From Streptomyces caniscabiei (GTDB lineage: Bacteria; Actinomycetota; Actinomycetes; Streptomycetales; Streptomycetaceae): 64,000 nucleotides of DNA. Where the stretch lies: positions 62,001 through 126,000 of the forward strand of contig NZ_JABXWI010000003.1 in assembly GCF_014930365.1 (NCBI RefSeq), written 5' to 3'. The notes beneath the pieces are model-generated. The model searched no databases and had not been told where the DNA came from. It worked only from the letters and a program-made list of their open reading frames with translations. The position numbers were made by a program, and so were the translations under genes. Positions 25,322-34,548 of the stretch are shown here, one piece after another (position 1 is the stretch's first letter; the number at the start of each line of letters is the position of its first letter).

Positions 25322-27067
25322 ATGCATCAACGAAAGCCGCCGCCCGCGCAGCCCTTCCCCGACACCGAACGCCCAGGTGGCCCCGGCGACCCGGTCCGCT
25401 TCGACCACTGCCCCTGGCTGTTCGAGAAGGAGGCGACGGAGGAGCAACGGGCGGCGCAGCGGGAGCGTCAGCGCTCGCTCGACGGGGACAGCGCGGTGGG
25501 CGAGCGCTGCTACGTGGCCGAGTCGGCGGCGGTCCTGCCCGACCTCCTCCGTCTGGGCGACGACTCGTACATCGCCGCCCACGCCTATGTCACCGGCACC
25601 CTGACCACCGGCACGGACTGCACGCTGAACCCCTTCACCGTGGTCCGGGGCACCGTCTCCCTCGGCACCGGGGTACGCATCGGAGCGCACACCTCCCTCC
25701 TCGCCTTCAACCACTCCATGGACCCCGACCGGCCGGTCCACCGGCAGCCCCAGACCAGCCGGGGCATCACGGTCGGCGACGACGTGTGGATCGGCTCCCA
25801 TGTGGTGGTCGTGGACGGTGTGACCATCGGCGACCACTGTGTGATCGGCGCGGGCGCCGTGGTGACGAAGGACCTGCCGGCGTGGACCGTCGCCGCGGGG
25901 AACCCGGCCCGCCGCATACGGGACAGACGGGAGCCGACGGGCCCGAGGCGGGAGACCGGGGGGACGGGAGCGGGAACGGCCGGCCCCGAGGCCCTGGCGC
26001 GGTTCGCCGACACCGCCCGCGACCAGGCCGCCGGCCTCCTCGCCCGCTGCTGGGACGGCGACCGGTACACGGACCGCCCCGGCGTCGCCCCCACCGTGCG
26101 GGCCCACTGCGACGCCGTGGAGATCGCCGACCTGCTGCTGTCGGCCGCCCCCGCGCAACTGGAGCGGGCGGAACACATCGAGCGCCTGACGTCCCTCCAG
26201 GACCGGGAGACCGGCCTGGTGCCCGAACTCGGCGAGCGGCTGCCTCGGATGGACGCCGACGGCTTCACCGGCGAGGGCGCGGCGCTCTACCACGTCCTGT
26301 CGGTGGGCTACGCGCTGGACCTCCTGGGCTCCGCCTTTCCCCAACCGGTGTGCGGCGTAAGGCACATGACGGCCTCTCAACTGGTCGACCGGCTGGAACG
26401 GCTGCCGTGGCGGGACGGCGCGTGGGAAGCGGGCGCGTGGATCGACTCCTGGGCCACGGCCGCCCACTGGAACCTCCGGCACCCGGACGGCGCGGGCCTC
26501 GCCCCGGGCACCCTCGAAGCCCTCTTCGGCTGGCTCCTCACCCGCGCCGACCCCTGGACCGGTATGTGGGGCACCCCTTCCCGCGGCGCGGGCCGTCTGC
26601 AGGTGGTGAACGGCTACTACCGGCTCACCCGGGGTTCCTTCGCGCAGTTCGGGGTACCCGTCCCCCATCCGGAACGGGTCGTGGACGCGGTACTGGACCA
26701 CGCCCGTGACACCCGCTACTTCGGTGCGGGCCGGGAGAACGCCTGCAACGTCCTCGACGTCGCCCATCCGCTGTGGCTGTGCGCACGGCAGTCGGGCGGC
26801 CCGGGAACGGGCGACGGCGGCTACCGGTCGGCCGAGATCCGCGGCTGGGCCGAACAGCGGCTCACCGCCGTCCTGGCCCGCTGGCAGGACGGCAGGGGGC
26901 TCGGGTTCGGACCGGGTACGGCGGGACCCGGACCGGAACCGGGGCTGCAGGGAACCGAGATGTGGTTGGCCATCGTCTGGCTGCTGGCCGATCTGCTGGG
27001 CCGCTCCGACGCCCTGGGCTATCGGCCCCGCGGGGTGCACCGCCCCGAGCCCGCCGCCGGGACGTGA
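25322..27067 (+). CDS. Hexapeptide-repeat acyltransferase fused to an (alpha/alpha)-barrel-like domain
   Basis: A 581-aa two-part protein. Residues about 55-200 form a left-handed beta-helix with isoleucine-rich hexapeptides (I-G-A-H-T-S-L, V-W-I-G-S-H, I-G-D-H-C-V-I-G-A-G-A-V-V) as in the maltose/galactoside O-acetyltransferase group, including the acyl-CoA-site segment F-N-H-S. Residues about 220-570 are helical and Trp/Asp-rich (W-I-D-S-W-A-T-A-A-H-W, W-T-G-M-W-G, N-A-C-N-V-L-D), resembling an alpha/alpha toroid of hydrolase or terpene-cyclase type, but no family is assigned. The start looks leaderless: TAGCGT at 25310-25315 and then ATG after 6 nt. It stands alone, 342 nt from the next gene. 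Confidence 0.75.
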   Translation: MHQRKPPPAQPFPDTERPGGPGDPVRFDHCPWLFEKEATEEQRAAQRERQRSLDGDSAVGERCYVAESAAVLPDLLRLGDDSYIAAHAYVTGTLTTGTDCTLNPFTVVRGTVSLGTGVRIGAHTSLLAFNHSMDPDRPVHRQPQTSRGITVGDDVWIGSHVVVVDGVTIGDHCVIGAGAVVTKDLPAWTVAAGNPARRIRDRREPTGPRRETGGTGAGTAGPEALARFADTARDQAAGLLARCWDGDRYTDRPGVAPTVRAHCDAVEIADLLLSAAPAQLERAEHIERLTSLQDRETGLVPELGERLPRMDADGFTGEGAALYHVLSVGYALDLLGSAFPQPVCGVRHMTASQLVDRLERLPWRDGAWEAGAWIDSWATAAHWNLRHPDGAGLAPGTLEALFGWLLTRADPWTGMWGTPSRGAGRLQVVNGYYRLTRGSFAQFGVPVPHPERVVDAVLDHARDTRYFGAGRENACNVLDVAHPLWLCARQSGGPGTGDGGYRSAEIRGWAEQRLTAVLARWQDGRGLGFGPGTAGPGPEPGLQGTEMWLAIVWLLADLLGRSDALGYRPRGVHRPEPAAGT

Positions 27068-27409
27068 GACACACCACTTCCCGGAACGTCAGCGTCCGTA
27101 CTGCTCCTAACGGGTGGTCGCTCCTTCACCCAGGTGCCGGGCATCAAGCGGGGGCGGAAAGGGCTTAGGGAGCACGGTGAGGCGGCATGACCCATGACGC
27201 ACTCGGTCATGACGAATTCCCCCCTCGTCCGGCGACCCGTGCCCCGGTGCACTACCTTGGGCCGTGAACAGCCGAGCGGCCCACGTTTACCCAATTCTTG
27301 CCATATGAAGCCAGAACGGCTGAGCAGCTACTAGGAGCGGGGCTTCCCATGCGTAATGCTGGGAGGTCCCGCGCTTCACTCCACAGCCGCTGGCACGGGA
27401 GGGCATCGG
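27068..27409. other. 342-nt non-coding stretch
   Basis: No gene recognised. It is AT-richer than average around 27195-27335. It contains the small palindrome GTCATGAC (27208-27215) and a 9-codon frame ATG...TAG (27305-27334, M-K-P-E-R-L-S-S-Y) directly followed by GGAGCGGGG. This could be a leader peptide for the hydrolase gene, but without comparison it remains speculation. Confidence 0.4.
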
Positions 27410-28375
27410 GTGGTCAAGACAGTGAAGACGCCGTCCGGCGGACGGACGATCGCCTACGAGACCTGGGGCGATCCGGACGCACACCCGGTGTTTCTGCTGC
27501 ACGGAACTCCCGGAAGCCGACTCGGGCCCCGGCTGCGCACCTTCGACCTGCACAAGCTCGGAGTGCGCCTCATCGCCTACGACCGGCCGGGGTACGGCGG
27601 TTCCGACCGTCACGAGCGTCGCCGCGTGGTCGACGCCGCCGAGGACGTCGCCGCCATCGCCGAGGACCTGGACCTCAAGAAGTACTCCGTGGTGGGCAGA
27701 TCGGGCGGCGCACCGCACGCGTTGGCCTGCGCTGCACGGAACATGGGCAGCCAGGTGGCGAGTGTCGCGGCGTTGGTCTCCCTCGCTCCGCCGAAGCCCG
27801 ACAGCGACGACGACAGCCCGGGCGACAGTGCCACCGACGGACTCGACTGGCCCGAGTGGCACAAGGAGATGTCCGAGTCCAATGTGTCGACCTACGAGCT
27901 GCTGCGGCGCCACGCACCCGACGTGACCGAGCTGGGCGCGCTGCTGGCCCGCAACGCCGAGACCATCCGGCGCGACCCCACCGTGTTCCTCGCGTCCCTC
28001 CGGGGCGAGATGCCGAGCGTGGACCGGGTGATCGTCGAGGACGCCGGGATCCGCCAGGCCCTCCTCAGGAACTACCTGTCGGCGGTGGGCGAGGGGGAGG
28101 CCGTCGACCCCCGCGCGCCGATGGGGTGGGTGGACGACCTGGTCGCGTTCCGGCGGCCCTGGGGATTCGATCTCAAGGACATCGACGGTTCCGTGCCCGT
28201 GATGCTGTGGCACGGCGAACACGACATCTTCGCCCCGGTCGCCCATTTCCGCTGGCTGACCAAGAAGATCCCCTCGGCCACACCCAAGCTGCAGCCCTCC
28301 GCGGCGCACTTCGCGGCGCTGCCCGCCCTGCCCCAGGTGCTGGCCTGGGCCCGGGACGAGGCCGGGCCCTCCTAG
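27410..28375 (+). CDS. Alpha/beta hydrolase at the end of the fxs locus
   Basis: A 321-aa alpha/beta-fold hydrolase. The oxyanion loop is H31-G-T-P-G-S-R and the nucleophile elbow G96-R-S98-G-G. D-R-P-G-Y-G-G-S-D follows strand 4 and a late H-G-E-H-D-I-F strand carries the acid. This resembles the proline-iminopeptidase / chloride-peroxidase-like group. GGGAGGG five nt ahead of GTG 27410 selects the start over the ATG at 27356. It is convergent with fxsT, 22 nt apart. Whether it belongs to the peptide locus, for example as a peptidase, cannot be told from position alone. Confidence 0.85.
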   Translation: MVKTVKTPSGGRTIAYETWGDPDAHPVFLLHGTPGSRLGPRLRTFDLHKLGVRLIAYDRPGYGGSDRHERRRVVDAAEDVAAIAEDLDLKKYSVVGRSGGAPHALACAARNMGSQVASVAALVSLAPPKPDSDDDSPGDSATDGLDWPEWHKEMSESNVSTYELLRRHAPDVTELGALLARNAETIRRDPTVFLASLRGEMPSVDRVIVEDAGIRQALLRNYLSAVGEGEAVDPRAPMGWVDDLVAFRRPWGFDLKDIDGSVPVMLWHGEHDIFAPVAHFRWLTKKIPSATPKLQPSAAHFAALPALPQVLAWARDEAGPS

Positions 28376-28397
28376 CGCCTGTCGCGCCGTCCCGCGG

Positions 28398-31300
28398 TCA
28401 GATCGGGTGCGGCTCCAGGTCGAGACAGCTGAGTCTCCAGTCCTTCAGGGCCACCACGCGGGGATGGTCCCTGCCGATGCGCTTGCTGAGCGCGGCCAGC
28501 GCGTCGTGGTGGGTGGTGCGGGCCTCCTCCGCCCGGCCCAGATGACTGAGGACGACGGCGAGGTTGCCGGCGCAGGTCAAGGTCGACGGGTGCAGCGGGT
28601 CGAGCACCTCCCTGAGCATCTCGAACGACCCGACGCTGATCCTGCGGGCCTCGTCCCAGCTGCCGAGCGCCGCCTCCGCGACGGCCAGGTTCGCGTGGCA
28701 GATGAGCGCGAACGGGTGGGCCGCGCCGTTGAGTTCGGAGAACCGGGCCTGGGCCTCGCGGAGCAACTCCCGTGCCTCGCCCGCGGCTTCCGGGTGGATT
28801 GACCCGATGTCGTGCAGGAGCAGGACCGCGTGGTTGACCGAGCAGGCCACCGTGTGGGAGTGCCCTTCCCCCAGCTTGTCCCTCAGGTTCTCCTGGACCC
28901 GGCGGATCGAATCGAGTCCTTCGTCGACCCGTCCCTGGGCGGCCATGTCCCCGGCCAGGCTCATCTCCAGCAGCAGCTCCTCCGACGTCGACTTCTCGCC
29001 GTCCGGAGTGCTTCTGAGCACATGCCGTACGAGCTCCTCGGCCTCCGCCGCCCGGCCCGCCCTGCGCAGCGAACCGGCCAGCCCCTTGGCCGTGTTCAGC
29101 ACGGTCGGTGAGCCCTGGGTGAGGCGGGGATTGCGCAGACAGCGCTCGTAGGCCTTCCTCAACAGCGCGACGGATTCGTCGTAGTCCCCGCAGTCACGCA
29201 GGTCACGGCCCAGGTTCACCGCCGACTCGATGGTCAGAGGGTGGTCGTGGAGCTGAATGGCCTCACGGAGTTCCAGTGTCCTGCGGTCGAGATCGCGGGC
29301 GCGGTAGTAGTCGCCGGAAAGTCTCAGGGCGACGGCGAGGTTGTTGGCCGCGCTGAGCGTGCGCGCGTTGTCCTCGCCGTAGTTCAGCTCGTATCTGCGG
29401 TACGTCTCCTCGTCGTACTGCAGGGCCTCGGTCAGCCGTCCCAGGCCCCGCAGGTCGGCGGCGATGCTACTGGTGGTCATCAGGATGTGCTGGTCGTCGA
29501 TGTCGTCCAGCACCTCCAGCTGCCGCTCCAAAACCTCCTGGTCCAGGGCGAGGGACTCCTCGTACTTGCCCTGGGCGCGCAGGATGTTCGCGATCTGGAA
29601 GCGCATGTGCAGCGTCCAGCGTTCGTCGGGCGACTCCTCCGCGGACCAGGCGGCCACCCGGCGCAGGCTGTAGTCCATCGCCTGGCTCAGCTCGCCCCGG
29701 CGGCGCAGCTGACGGACCCGGTCGACGTAGAGCTCCTTGATGCCCTCGTCAGGGGCCCTCTCCGCCCAGGGCGTACCGAGGTGCGGCCAGATGATGCGGT
29801 ACTTCTCCCAGGTGTTGGGGTTCTCCGGGTCGTCCCCGCTCGGCCGGGCGGCGATCAGCGAGCGGTAGACGGCCGCTTGGGCCGCGTCACGCTCCTCGGC
29901 GGTCATCCCCTCCCGCATCGCGCTCTGCATCATGCGGTGCACCGTCACGCTCCGGGCCTTGCGGTCCAGCGTGACCAGGGAGAACTTGCTGAGTTCCTTG
30001 TAGGCGCGGGAGACCGTGCGCACCCCGCCCAGGGCGCGGGAGACCTCGTAGCCCTCCAGGAGATCCATGGAGATCTCCTCGGGGCTGTAGTACGAGCAGA
30101 TCTGCAGCAGCTTCACCGCCGGCGGGAAGCTCTCCCGCAGCTGCCTCAGGCCGAACTCCCACGTGTTCGTACCGGACTTGACGACCGCGCCCACCGAGTT
30201 CTCATCGGGGGCTCCGGTGGCCTGCGGCTGGAGCTTCTTGATGTAGTCGCGTACGTCGGCCCGGGTCTGCTCGATAAAGGCCGCGGCCCGTTCGATCGCG
30301 ATCGGCAGGTCGCCCAGGGACTCCGCGATCTGGTCGGCCTCCGTCCAGCCGCAGTCGGGCAGCCGGCTGTGCAGATGGGCGATGCTCTCGTTCCGCTCGA
30401 ACACCGGGATGTCCACGGTGTCCACGAACCGTCCCCAGCCCTCGGCGCGCTGGCTGGTGACCAGGATGTGGCCGCTGCGGCCGTCCATCATCCACTCGGG
30501 CAGGTGGTCCGCCTCCGGGACGTTGTCCAGGATCAGCAGCCAGTTGTCGTACTGGTCACCGTGGTTGAGCGCCTCGTAGACCATCTTGGCGGTGTCGGTG
30601 GGGTTGGTGCGCGCGGGCAGGCCCAGTTCCTCGGCCATGCCGGCGTACTGCTCGACGGCCAGGATCTTCTGCTCGGCCTGGATGTGCCAGACCACGTCGT
30701 AGTCGCTCTTGTAGCGGTAGGCGAACTCCTGGGCCAGCAGGGTCTTTCCCACTCCGCCCATGCCCTTGAGCACCAGGGCCCGGGTGTCGCCCTTCCAGAG
30801 CTTCTCCCGGATGCTCTCCAAAATTTCCGTACGGCCGGTGAAGGACAATTTGCGCAGCGGGACGTCGAAGACCGACGGCTCGGTTTTCGGGAAGCGGGGC
30901 AGTTTCGGCTCGTCGCCGGTGAAGTGGTTGCGCGAGAGGGAGTCGGCGCTGCGGCCGAACCAGGTCAGCAGGGCGTCACGGCCGGCCTCACCGTCGTGGC
31001 AGCCCGTCATGTCGGCGAGTTGCTCCGTGAAGGGGGCCTCCAGGGACACCTGGTCGTCGACCTGCATCGAGACCAGCTGGTGCGTCCGGCGGTCGCTCTC
31101 CGCGTAGACCGCCTCCCAGGTGGTGCGGAAGCGGGACGACCTGAGGTAGGCCTCGGAGAAGATGACCAGGGTGTGGGAGGCCGACTCGACGCCCCGTTCG
31201 ATCTCGTCCCGCACCTGTGAGCTCTCCGTGGTGCCTTCCTGCGCCAGGTGGACCTTGAAGCCCGCCTGCTCCAGCACCGCCCCCGCCCAGTTGGCCCAAC

Positions 31301-32387
31301 TGCGGTCCTGCGGGACGAAGCTGATGTACACGTCGGAGATCCGCGGCGGGCGATGGCGGGTGTACCGGTCGAGGGTCTTGTGACGCAGCGACTCGTCGAT
31401 GCGGGGCATCGACTCGACCTGGCCGTCGGTGATGACCTCGGTGAGTCTCTCGTAGGCCGCGAGCAGGCTCTTGGGGTCCCCCGGCTTCTCCCGGAACGGG
31501 GCGAGCGTCTCCTCGTAGGAGTAGATGGGCCGGTAGGGGATCTCCACACTGCCCCAGTAGCTCTCCGGGTCCCGGTCGGGGATGTGTTTGCGCACGATGC
31601 GGTCGAAACGGTACTGGATCTGTCCCCGGGCGGCGTCGAGCCGGTCGGCCTCGGCGTTCTCCACCCGCATGGGGACGGGCAGGATCCGGATGTCCCGGTT
31701 GCCGTACAGCATCCCGTCGATGCGCTCTGCGACCCCGGCGGCGCCCTCGATGCTCTGGCTGCTCGGGGTGAAGCAGGTGACCACGGTGTGCGGCAGATTG
31801 ACCGTGCAGATGTCGGAGATGTCGTTGAGCCCGGTGCGGCTGTCGATGAGGACGTAGTCGAAGTTCTCGACGAACTCGCGCTTGAGCCCTTCCAGGAACC
31901 TGGTGGCGAGGGGCCCGTCCATGAAGTCCTTCCAGTCGAACTGGGAGAACGCCGAGAGATAGCCCTTGTTCTTGGTGCCCGCCGGCATGTAGTAGAGCTG
32001 ACCGCCCGAGGGGAAGTTCCAGTCGACCTGGATGAGACAGCTGTTGAGGGTGATCCCGTCGGCCGCCTCCACGTCGGACCCGCCCGCGTGGTCGGAACCC
32101 AGTTCGAACTGGGGAAGGGTGTCACCCCTGCTCTGCATCGAGCGCGCGAACTGCGTGGACCGGCTGACCAGTTCGAGCACACCCGGGGTGGTCCGCAGCT
32201 GGCTCTCACTCAGGAAGGGATGCAGAAAGCGGTCCAGACCGGGGGCGTCGAGATCCCAGTCGACCACCAGGACACGGTTGCCCGCGGAGGCGAGGATCCA
32301 GGCCGTGTTGGCGAGCGCCATCGTCCGTCCCGTACCACCCTTGTACGAGTAGAACGTGATGATCCTGCGCGCGTCCTCGCCGGTCAT
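28398..32387 (-). CDS. fxsT: FxSxx-COOH system TPR protein with ParA-like, TIR and NB-ARC domains
   Basis: A 1,329-aa STAND-type protein of the FxSxx-COOH system. In order: a MinD/ParA-like ATPase (about 5-330) with the deviant Walker A K16-G-G-T-G-R-T and D-W-D-L-D-A-P-G; a TIR domain (about 350-475, D-V-Y-I-S-F); an NB-ARC NTPase (about 510-800) with G-M-G-G-V-G-K548-T, Walker B W-L-L-I-L-D-N-V and the G-D-L-P-I-A-I motif; then tetratricopeptide repeats (about 880-1320). The TIR helix that normally holds W-C-x-x-E reads T-T-W-E-A-V-Y, so the canonical Glu spacing is lost. The start overlaps the fxsC stop in ATGA. Family members are known only by association with this RiPP; the role is unproven, and sensing or signalling is an inference. 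Confidence 0.9.
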   Translation of the reverse strand: MTGEDARRIITFYSYKGGTGRTMALANTAWILASAGNRVLVVDWDLDAPGLDRFLHPFLSESQLRTTPGVLELVSRSTQFARSMQSRGDTLPQFELGSDHAGGSDVEAADGITLNSCLIQVDWNFPSGGQLYYMPAGTKNKGYLSAFSQFDWKDFMDGPLATRFLEGLKREFVENFDYVLIDSRTGLNDISDICTVNLPHTVVTCFTPSSQSIEGAAGVAERIDGMLYGNRDIRILPVPMRVENAEADRLDAARGQIQYRFDRIVRKHIPDRDPESYWGSVEIPYRPIYSYEETLAPFREKPGDPKSLLAAYERLTEVITDGQVESMPRIDESLRHKTLDRYTRHRPPRISDVYISFVPQDRSWANWAGAVLEQAGFKVHLAQEGTTESSQVRDEIERGVESASHTLVIFSEAYLRSSRFRTTWEAVYAESDRRTHQLVSMQVDDQVSLEAPFTEQLADMTGCHDGEAGRDALLTWFGRSADSLSRNHFTGDEPKLPRFPKTEPSVFDVPLRKLSFTGRTEILESIREKLWKGDTRALVLKGMGGVGKTLLAQEFAYRYKSDYDVVWHIQAEQKILAVEQYAGMAEELGLPARTNPTDTAKMVYEALNHGDQYDNWLLILDNVPEADHLPEWMMDGRSGHILVTSQRAEGWGRFVDTVDIPVFERNESIAHLHSRLPDCGWTEADQIAESLGDLPIAIERAAAFIEQTRADVRDYIKKLQPQATGAPDENSVGAVVKSGTNTWEFGLRQLRESFPPAVKLLQICSYYSPEEISMDLLEGYEVSRALGGVRTVSRAYKELSKFSLVTLDRKARSVTVHRMMQSAMREGMTAEERDAAQAAVYRSLIAARPSGDDPENPNTWEKYRIIWPHLGTPWAERAPDEGIKELYVDRVRQLRRRGELSQAMDYSLRRVAAWSAEESPDERWTLHMRFQIANILRAQGKYEESLALDQEVLERQLEVLDDIDDQHILMTTSSIAADLRGLGRLTEALQYDEETYRRYELNYGEDNARTLSAANNLAVALRLSGDYYRARDLDRRTLELREAIQLHDHPLTIESAVNLGRDLRDCGDYDESVALLRKAYERCLRNPRLTQGSPTVLNTAKGLAGSLRRAGRAAEAEELVRHVLRSTPDGEKSTSEELLLEMSLAGDMAAQGRVDEGLDSIRRVQENLRDKLGEGHSHTVACSVNHAVLLLHDIGSIHPEAAGEARELLREAQARFSELNGAAHPFALICHANLAVAEAALGSWDEARRISVGSFEMLREVLDPLHPSTLTCAGNLAVVLSHLGRAEEARTTHHDALAALSKRIGRDHPRVVALKDWRLSCLDLEPHPI

Positions 32388-33721
32388 GGCCTGCCCTCCA
32401 CGCGACTGCCGTCGCTCGATGCCCCGTTGCCCCGGCCGGTGTCGGGCCGTCGGGGCAGGTCCGCACCGGCATCCGGGACGCCCCGGACACCTGTGCCGCT
32501 CCGGGGCAATTGCGAGTGAATGTACCGCAAGTAGCGGATCTTGGTCGCCTCAGCCAGTTCGCTGAACCACCGGGTGAAGACATCCGCTCCGGCCAGCCCG
32601 CGTACCGCTTCCTGCTCGCCCACCCGGCCCTCGCTGATGAACCGGGGAAAGTTCGCCGCCAGCAGTCCGCGCAGTCGGTCGGACTGTTCCTTCGTCTGCA
32701 GATCGTCCCCCGCCAGAGTACTCAGCACCGCCGTCCACGGCCGCCGGGCCCGGTCGAACTCCTTTGCCTGGCGCGCCATTTGGGAGTTCTCCAGCGCCCA
32801 GGGGTCCACCACCAGGATCCAGGGGGCGGTGGGGAGTTCGGTGTCCCTCAGCTCCGTCTGGAACTTGTCGAAGGGCTTCACGGTGGGCTCGAAGCCCAGA
32901 TTGCGGGCCAGCGCCTCCATCAGCTCGACCAGCGGGCCCACCGCCCTGCCGTACGGGCGCCAGTCGTCCACCTGCGGTCCGTAGCGGGCGCTGTCGCGGC
33001 CGACGGGTAACCCCTCCTCGGTCGGGGCGAGCACGGTGATGTGCAGCGGGGAGGCGTAGGGCGCGTCGGCGAAGGCGTCGTCCAGCCCCGCGAGCGTCTC
33101 CGGCCGCGGCGCCCTTCCCTCGCCGCCCATGGTCCGCGCCCGCCCGGGACCCGCGGCCGCCAGGTCGACGATGCGCTGGGCCAGCCAGTCGGTCACCTGG
33201 GCGACCTGGGCGGCGACCCGGTCCGCCGCGCCCTCGTCCTCCGGGTCCGGGCGTTCGGACAGGTCCAGCACCTGGTCGAGCAGCCGGTGCAGTCCCATGG
33301 ACGCGTAGTTCTCGGCGGCCTCACCGATGCCGTCCGGCACCTCCGGGTACTGCTCCTTGACCTTCTTCGGGAGCGACGTGGGCGAGTACGGCGTCCACAG
33401 CACCGGGACGATGCTCGGCCGGGTCTCGTGCGCACCCTGGGTGACCGCGGTCCACTGCCGGCCGCACTGGGGATTGCTGAAGTACCGCTTGGAGTACAGC
33501 GGAACGAAGACCTGGCAGTCGAGAAGCGCCCTGACCGACAACTCCCCCGGCGTTCCCGGCCGTTCGACGAAGCCCGCCTCCTCCTTCGTCACCCTCGCGC
33601 GCCGCGCCACTTTGGCGCACAGTTCGTCGAAGAACCGGAAGACCAGACGATTGGGATCCTGTGAGGCGTCCCGGTGCCGGGGAACAGGAACCCGCGCATA
33701 GCTCATGAAGAACATCGGCAT
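32384..33721 (-). CDS. fxsC: TIR-like protein FxsC
   Basis: A 445-aa protein. Residues 1-130 are TIR-like, beginning F-F-M-S-Y-A-R and continuing V-F-V-P-L-Y-S-K-R-Y-F, followed by the FxsC-specific C-terminal region (about 220-400, with H-I-T-V-L-A-P-T, Y-G and D-P-W-A-L). The segment corresponding to the TIR W-C-x-x-E is P-Q-C86-G-R-Q89-W, so the usual catalytic Glu is Gln. The ATG at 33721 lies 4 nt after the stop of the short TIR gene, behind GGGGGAG. The C-terminus overlaps fxsT by 4 nt. By family this is part of the FxSxx-COOH locus; its biochemical role is unknown. Confidence 0.9.
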   Translation of the reverse strand: MPMFFMSYARVPVPRHRDASQDPNRLVFRFFDELCAKVARRARVTKEEAGFVERPGTPGELSVRALLDCQVFVPLYSKRYFSNPQCGRQWTAVTQGAHETRPSIVPVLWTPYSPTSLPKKVKEQYPEVPDGIGEAAENYASMGLHRLLDQVLDLSERPDPEDEGAADRVAAQVAQVTDWLAQRIVDLAAAGPGRARTMGGEGRAPRPETLAGLDDAFADAPYASPLHITVLAPTEEGLPVGRDSARYGPQVDDWRPYGRAVGPLVELMEALARNLGFEPTVKPFDKFQTELRDTELPTAPWILVVDPWALENSQMARQAKEFDRARRPWTAVLSTLAGDDLQTKEQSDRLRGLLAANFPRFISEGRVGEQEAVRGLAGADVFTRWFSELAEATKIRYLRYIHSQLPRSGTGVRGVPDAGADLPRRPDTGRGNGASSDGSRVEGRP

Positions 33722-33725
33722 CCCG

Positions 33726-34379
33726 CTACTCCCCCTCGAAGACGTTCCGGAGGTCTTTGAACAGCTCCACGTCGCACGGTTCAAGGCTGGTCTGCTGAGC
33801 CACGTTGACGATCCTCTGAGCGAGCGCCCACACAGAGCTGCGGTACCTGGCGTGCCGGCCCGCCTTCTTCAATCCGTAGAAGCCCGATCCAAGGTAGTCC
33901 TCACCCAGGTCGTGCCGAGCGAACTGCACTTTCTTCGCCACGGGCGGCAGAGTCAGATGCTGCTGTCCCACCCAGAGGACGGGAATGATCGCGTTGCCCG
34001 TGTACGGCCGGGTCCGAAGCTGTTCCTCCTGACGTCGTGCGAAGGCGTCCCATTCCTTTCCGCACCATTCCCTCGTGAAGTACCGGCTGGTGTAGACGGG
34101 CACGAAAACCCGGCAGGTGGCCAGAGCGTGTTCGAGTCTGCTCTGCCAGTTCTCACCCAGATCGATGCTCTGGTCGAGGAATCCGGGCGATTCCACGCCG
34201 TCGTGATCAGTCAACTGCATGATGTCGCTGCATAAATGGGTGTGGAACTGCTCCAACGCCACAGTAGACGGATCCTTCTTCGCCCTCGCACCCGCCGGCA
34301 ACCGTGCGTAACTCATGAAGAATACGTACGGATCGGAGGAAACCGACGCCGGTGTCGCCTGAGAAGCCGGATGAACCAT
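33726..34379 (-). CDS. Short TIR-domain protein of the fxs locus
   Basis: A 217-aa protein consisting of a single TIR-like domain (about 18-190): Y-V-F-F-M-S-Y-A-R, then V-F-V-P-V-Y-T-S-R-Y-F-T-R-E-W105-C-G-K-E109-W. Unlike its downstream paralogue FxsC, it keeps the W-C-x-x-E motif whose Glu is catalytic in NAD-cleaving TIR domains, so activity is possible. GGAGGGAAAGG precedes the ATG at 34379; the upstream open frame lacks family similarity. It is probably an operon member between fxsB (169 nt gap) and fxsC (4 nt gap). Confidence 0.82.
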   Translation of the reverse strand: MVHPASQATPASVSSDPYVFFMSYARLPAGARAKKDPSTVALEQFHTHLCSDIMQLTDHDGVESPGFLDQSIDLGENWQSRLEHALATCRVFVPVYTSRYFTREWCGKEWDAFARRQEEQLRTRPYTGNAIIPVLWVGQQHLTLPPVAKKVQFARHDLGEDYLGSGFYGLKKAGRHARYRSSVWALAQRIVNVAQQTSLEPCDVELFKDLRNVFEGE

Positions 34380-34548
34380 GGACTCGCCTTTCCCTCCCCC
34401 GTCGCCCACCTCGGGTCTCCCCGCCCCGAGCATCACCGCTGATTCTTCTCCAGGGTCCATTGGAACGCGAAGACCGCCGTGGGTGCCAGGGGTCTGCCGG
34501 CTCAAGTTGTATCGGACACCGTTACGGTGAACGGGAATTGATCGAGCA

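Noticed and set aside
34380..34505. 42-codon N-terminal extension of the short TIR protein
   Set aside because: It has no family similarity, and GGAGGGAAAGG directly before ATG 34379 marks the start.
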